Origin: Deltaproteobacteria bacterium
Lineage (GTDB): Bacteria > Desulfobacterota > Desulfovibrionia > Desulfovibrionales > Desulfovibrionaceae
Direction of reading: 5' to 3'
Assembly (NCBI GenBank): GCA_025350085.1
Contig: JANXYI010000078.1
Location: forward strand, 1-7,792
DNA length: 7,792 nucleotides
Under the pieces are notes generated by a model. It ran no database searches. It was given only the letters and a program-made list of their open reading frames with translations, and was not told the origin of the DNA. A program made the translations under genes and the position numbers. Positions 5,279-7,792 of the stretch are shown piece after piece. Every line of letters starts with the position of its first letter. The first letter of the stretch is position 1.

Positions 5279-5752
5279 ATGCCCCCCCTGCTCAGAGCCA
5301 CCCCCTTCAAGCCCGCCCATGCGGCGGAGCTCTGCCTCAGACCCGGCGCGGTCCAGGCCCTGGCCGGGCTGCCGCCGCTTGATGAGCTGGCCCGGGCCTA
5401 CCATGCCGCGGGTCCGGCCTGGACGGCGCTCAGTGGCGGCACAGCAATCGCCTGCGGCGGGGTGGTGCGCTTCTGGCCTGGCGTGGGCGAGTGCTGGTGC
5501 TGGGCCGGACTGGGCGTGGATGTCCTGCCCGTGGCCTTTGCCCGGCTGGCCGGGCTCCTGCTCGTGCGCCTGGCCCGCGAGGGCCGCTTCCACCGCCTGC
5601 AGGCCCACGTGCGCGCGGACGACGAGCGCGCGGCCCGCTTCGCCCGGCACCTGGGCTTCACCCTGGAGGGCTGCTGTCCCGGCTACAGCCCCGCGCAGTC
5701 CGGCCAGGCAACCCACAATCTCTACGGGAGGTTTCGCACATGGAAGGAGTGA
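5279..5752 (+). CDS. Phage GNAT-fold protein, T7 gp13-like (acetyltransferase-like virion-locus protein)
   Basis: A 157-residue protein with the strand/helix order of a GNAT fold. A central beta hairpin runs at about 55-78 (AIACGGVVRFWPG, then CWCWAGL), a helix at about 84-101 (VAFARLAGLLLVRLARE), strand HRLQAHVR (105-112), and the closing helix and turn ERAARFARHLGFTLEG (116-131), the classic GNAT end where the polypeptide comes back as xLGFxxEG. The usual acyl-CoA loop (Q/R-x-x-G-x-G/A) is not visible where expected after the hairpin, so catalysis is doubtful. Small GNAT-like proteins of this kind (T7 gp13/DUF2833 type) sit beside virion genes in podoviruses, which matches the neighbours. 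It is unusually Cys-rich (C59, C72, C74, C132, C133). CAGGAG at 5268-5273, five bases from the ATG, fixes the start. It overlaps the next gene by 13 bases. It is the first gene after the promoter. Confidence 0.75.
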   Translation: MPPLLRATPFKPAHAAELCLRPGAVQALAGLPPLDELARAYHAAGPAWTALSGGTAIACGGVVRFWPGVGECWCWAGLGVDVLPVAFARLAGLLLVRLAREGRFHRLQAHVRADDERAARFARHLGFTLEGCCPGYSPAQSGQATHNLYGRFRTWKE

Positions 5753-6252
5753 GCACGGTCATGCCCCTGGCCCTCAATGTCGGCACAGGCATCTTGAAGG
5801 GCGTCTTGTCCGGCAACAGCGGCAACGGCGATTCAGGCGCCAGCGAGGCAGCCGAGGTCCGCGCCCAGGCGGCCGAGGCCCAGGCCAAGCGCCAGGCCGA
5901 GGGCGAGGAGCGCAGAACCCGCGAGCAGGCCGAATCCCTGCGCGAGGAGGACCAGCACCGCCGGGCCAGGGCCCGGGTGGCCGCAGCCGGGTCCGGGCTC
6001 GAGCTCTCGGGCAGTTCGCTGCTGACCCTGCAAGGCCTGGAACATGCCCAGGATGAACAGCTGGGACAGCTCCTGGGCGACTCGTCGCAGCGCATGGCCG
6101 ACATCCTGGCCAGCGGGGCCGAGCAGGCCCAGAGCATCCGCCTCTCCGGCCGCCGCAGCCGCGCCAGCGACGATGGCCTGGGCTCGCTCCTGCGCCTGGG
6201 CGGCCAGGTGCTCAGCGGAGGCCTGGGCGGCGGCTCCGGGCTCGACTATTAA
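5740..6252 (+). CDS. Phage internal virion/adaptor-type coiled-coil protein
   Basis: A 170-residue protein. Residues 8-33 are a Gly-rich hydrophobic stretch (LALNVGTGILKGVLSG), about 34-80 a highly charged Ala/Glu/Arg/Gln coiled coil, then a turn GSGLELSGSSLLTLQG (84-99) followed by another helix (HAQDEQLGQLLGDSSQ), and a Gly/Ser-rich tail. A coiled coil followed by the small-residue turn G-[ST]-G-[LV]-x-[LV]-x-G-S and a helix with an Asp/Glu pair is characteristic of T7 gp14-like internal virion proteins of podoviral prophages. No enzymatic motif is seen. GGGAGG at 5726-5731, eight bases from ATG 5740, supports this start; a second ATG at 5761 with AAGGAG at 5744-5749 is a weaker option. Overlap with the gene before and a 15-base gap to the gene after indicate one operon. 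Confidence 0.7.
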   Translation: MEGVSTVMPLALNVGTGILKGVLSGNSGNGDSGASEAAEVRAQAAEAQAKRQAEGEERRTREQAESLREEDQHRRARARVAAAGSGLELSGSSLLTLQGLEHAQDEQLGQLLGDSSQRMADILASGAEQAQSIRLSGRRSRASDDGLGSLLRLGGQVLSGGLGGGSGLDY

Positions 6253-6267
6253 ACAGCGGAGGCCCCC

Positions 6268-7792
6268 ATGTCCCTCGTGCCCCTGATCCTGACCAACTTC
6301 ACCTCCGGGGAGCTCTCGCCCCGGCTCTCCGGCCGCGTGGACGTGGCCAAGTACTTCAACGGCTGCCAGACCCTGGAGAACTTCCTGGTGCACCCCCACG
6401 GCGGGGTCACGCGCCGCAGCGGCCTGCGCTATGTGGCCGATGCCGCGAGCCACGCTGCCCGCTCCACGCTCCTGCCCTTTGAGGACGCCCAGGGCCGGGC
6501 CTGGATGCTGGAATTTGGCGAAAATGACCAGGGCCAGGGAGTCCTGCGCTTCTTCTCGGACGGCGGGCGTGTGCTGGCCGCAGGCGGCGGCCTGTTGGAG
6601 CTGGCCACGCCGTATACGGCCGGGCAGCTGAACGAGCTGCGCGCCGTGCAGGACCGCCAGGAGCTGGTCCTGACCCACCCGCAGGTGGCCCCGCAGATTC
6701 TCTCGCGCACTTCGGACGGCGGTTTTGCCCTGGCTGGGCTGGCGCTCTCGGCCCAGCCCGAGGCCTGGGGCGAGGGCAACTGGCCCGGGCTGTGCTGCCT
6801 GCACGAGGACCGCCTCGTGTTCGCGGCCACGCCAAACGAGCCCTTCACCCTGTGGTTCTCGCGCACATCCAGCCACCGCGACTTCCGGCTGTGCACCCGC
6901 GAGGTGCCCCTCAGCGGCTGGGATGACTTCGAGATCGCCGACGGCTCGGGCGATGCGCGCGCCGACGGCCGGGCGGGCGACACCTTCCTCATGCTCGCGG
7001 GCGACTCCTTCAGCCAGGGCTCGGCCCTGGGCGGGGATGTCTACGACGCAGGCGGAAGCGCCTCCCCGCGCTATTACCGCTATACCGGGACGCGCATCCT
7101 CACGGCGTCCAGCGGCTCCCTGCGCGCCACCTTCAGGGACGCGCCCGGGGCCTCCTCGGAGATCGAGAGCGTACGCGACGCCAGCGGCGCGCTGAACGCG
7201 GCCTGCTGGGAGGAGTTCCCGGTGGGTGAGCGCATCATTGCCGACCCCGGCTCCGACCCGCTGGACGACGACGCCCTGGAGATCACCCTCTCGGCCCAGC
7301 AGGGCGGACGGATCTGCTTCCTGGCCCCGCGCGACAAGCTCTGGGTCGGCACCACCGGCGGCGAGTGGACCGTGTCCGGCAGCTCGCTGAACACGCCCGT
7401 GACCCCGGGCGGGGTCAAGGCCGACCGCCAGGGCACCAGCGGCGCGGCCGCGCAGCAGTCCTGCCCGGCAGGTCCGGCCACGCTCTACGTGCAGCGCTCG
7501 GGCAAGAAAGTGCGCGAGATGGCCTACCGCTTCGAGGCCGATGCCTGCACCTCGCGCGACCTGACCCTGCTCTCGGCCCATGTGGCCGGGCCGGGGTTCG
7601 TGCAGCTGGCCTTTGTGCAGGAGCCGGACCCGGTGCTCTTCTGTGTGCGCGCCGACGGCGTGCTCGTGGCCATGACCTACCTGCCGGAACAGGACGTCTG
7701 CGCCTTTTCGCGCCTCATCACCGACGGCGCAGTGGAGGCCGTGGCCGCTGTGCCCAACGACACCCAGGGCCGTGACGAACTCTGGCTTGTGG
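6268..7792 (+). CDS. Large podovirus tail tube/nozzle-type virion protein (N-terminal 508 residues, cut by window edge)
   Basis: The frame is open from ATG 6268 to the right edge: 508 codons with no stop. GGAGG at 6258-6262, five bases upstream, is an excellent ribosome site. The N-terminus has the hallmark LTNFTSGELSPRL (8-20), then GRVDVAKYFNGCQTLENF (22-39) and HPHGGVTRRSGLRYV (42-56). This signature of large phage structural proteins is found beside internal virion genes in many proteobacterial podoviral prophages, and such proteins are usually annotated as tail tubular/nozzle or head-completion-like. The rest is beta-rich with many short strands and Gly/Asp turns, plus recurrent segments such as EDRLVFAATPNEPFTLWFSRT and DKLWVGTTGGEWTVSG that look like beta-propeller blades. 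T7 gp12, the best known nozzle protein, is about 800 residues, so some 300 residues probably lie beyond the edge. The exact virion role is inferred. Confidence 0.85.
   Translation, partial: MSLVPLILTNFTSGELSPRLSGRVDVAKYFNGCQTLENFLVHPHGGVTRRSGLRYVADAASHAARSTLLPFEDAQGRAWMLEFGENDQGQGVLRFFSDGGRVLAAGGGLLELATPYTAGQLNELRAVQDRQELVLTHPQVAPQILSRTSDGGFALAGLALSAQPEAWGEGNWPGLCCLHEDRLVFAATPNEPFTLWFSRTSSHRDFRLCTREVPLSGWDDFEIADGSGDARADGRAGDTFLMLAGDSFSQGSALGGDVYDAGGSASPRYYRYTGTRILTASSGSLRATFRDAPGASSEIESVRDASGALNAACWEEFPVGERIIADPGSDPLDDDALEITLSAQQGGRICFLAPRDKLWVGTTGGEWTVSGSSLNTPVTPGGVKADRQGTSGAAAQQSCPAGPATLYVQRSGKKVREMAYRFEADACTSRDLTLLSAHVAGPGFVQLAFVQEPDPVLFCVRADGVLVAMTYLPEQDVCAFSRLITDGAVEAVAAVPNDTQGRDELWLV

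Noticed and set aside
3463..5310. 615-codon open frame on the minus strand
   Set aside because: It is antisense to the carboxypeptidase and runs through its terminator and the promoter repeats. The protein is low-complexity His/Gly/Val-rich with no domain.
5833..7581. 582-codon open frame on the minus strand
   Set aside because: It lies antisense to two well supported plus-strand phage genes. Its composition (Ala/Gly/Gln/His/Val-rich, no motif) is the usual shadow of GC-rich coding DNA, and its start has no supporting context.

Overview
The window is GC-rich (roughly two-thirds G+C by eye). Its gene style and arrangement resemble a free-living deltaproteobacterium of the Desulfovibrio group. 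That assignment is an inference from protein flavour (a single-domain receiver, a degenerate-receiver/GAF/GGDEF protein, a SPOR-tailed D,D-carboxypeptidase), not from a marker gene.

Layout. (1) Positions 1-202, minus strand: the start of a gene that runs off the left edge, possibly a glycosyltransferase. (2) 350-1984, plus: a cytoplasmic diguanylate cyclase with an intact GGEEF active site and RxxD inhibitory site, behind a receiver-like and a GAF-like region. (3) 1996-3005, minus: a two-gene operon, a stand-alone receiver protein whose stop codon overlaps (ATGA) the start of an exported protein of unknown function. The operon has a good TTGACA-17-TACATC promoter with a 15-bp palindrome across its -35 box. 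(4) 3006-3519: a long intergenic stretch, AT-rich beside the minus-strand operon, then very GC-rich and able to fold, ending in a plus-strand promoter. (5) 3520-4797, plus: a periplasmic D-alanyl-D-alanine carboxypeptidase (peptidase S11) whose usual C-terminal beta domain is replaced by a linker and a SPOR domain. It is closed by a strong intrinsic terminator at 4822-4866. (6) 4798-5278: a second gene-free stretch. It holds two perfect 18-bp copies of a T-rich repeat, 32 bp apart, the second one overlapping a promoter. (7) 5279-7792, plus: a tightly packed phage virion module: a GNAT-fold, T7-gp13-like protein; a coiled-coil internal-virion/adaptor-type protein; and the first 508 residues of a large podovirus tail tube/nozzle-type protein that continues past the right edge.

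How it fits together. The left two thirds is ordinary host chromosome: c-di-GMP and phospho-relay signalling, an envelope protein and peptidoglycan trimming. The right third is phage-derived. The most interesting feature is the junction at about 4870-5280. A run of virion structural genes begins directly behind a host gene's terminator, under its own promoter with a tandem operator-like repeat, and no integrase, repressor, terminase or attachment site is visible in this window. It may be the edge of a prophage entered from its late-gene side, a decayed prophage, or a domesticated particle-producing (gene-transfer-agent-like) locus. The window alone cannot decide.
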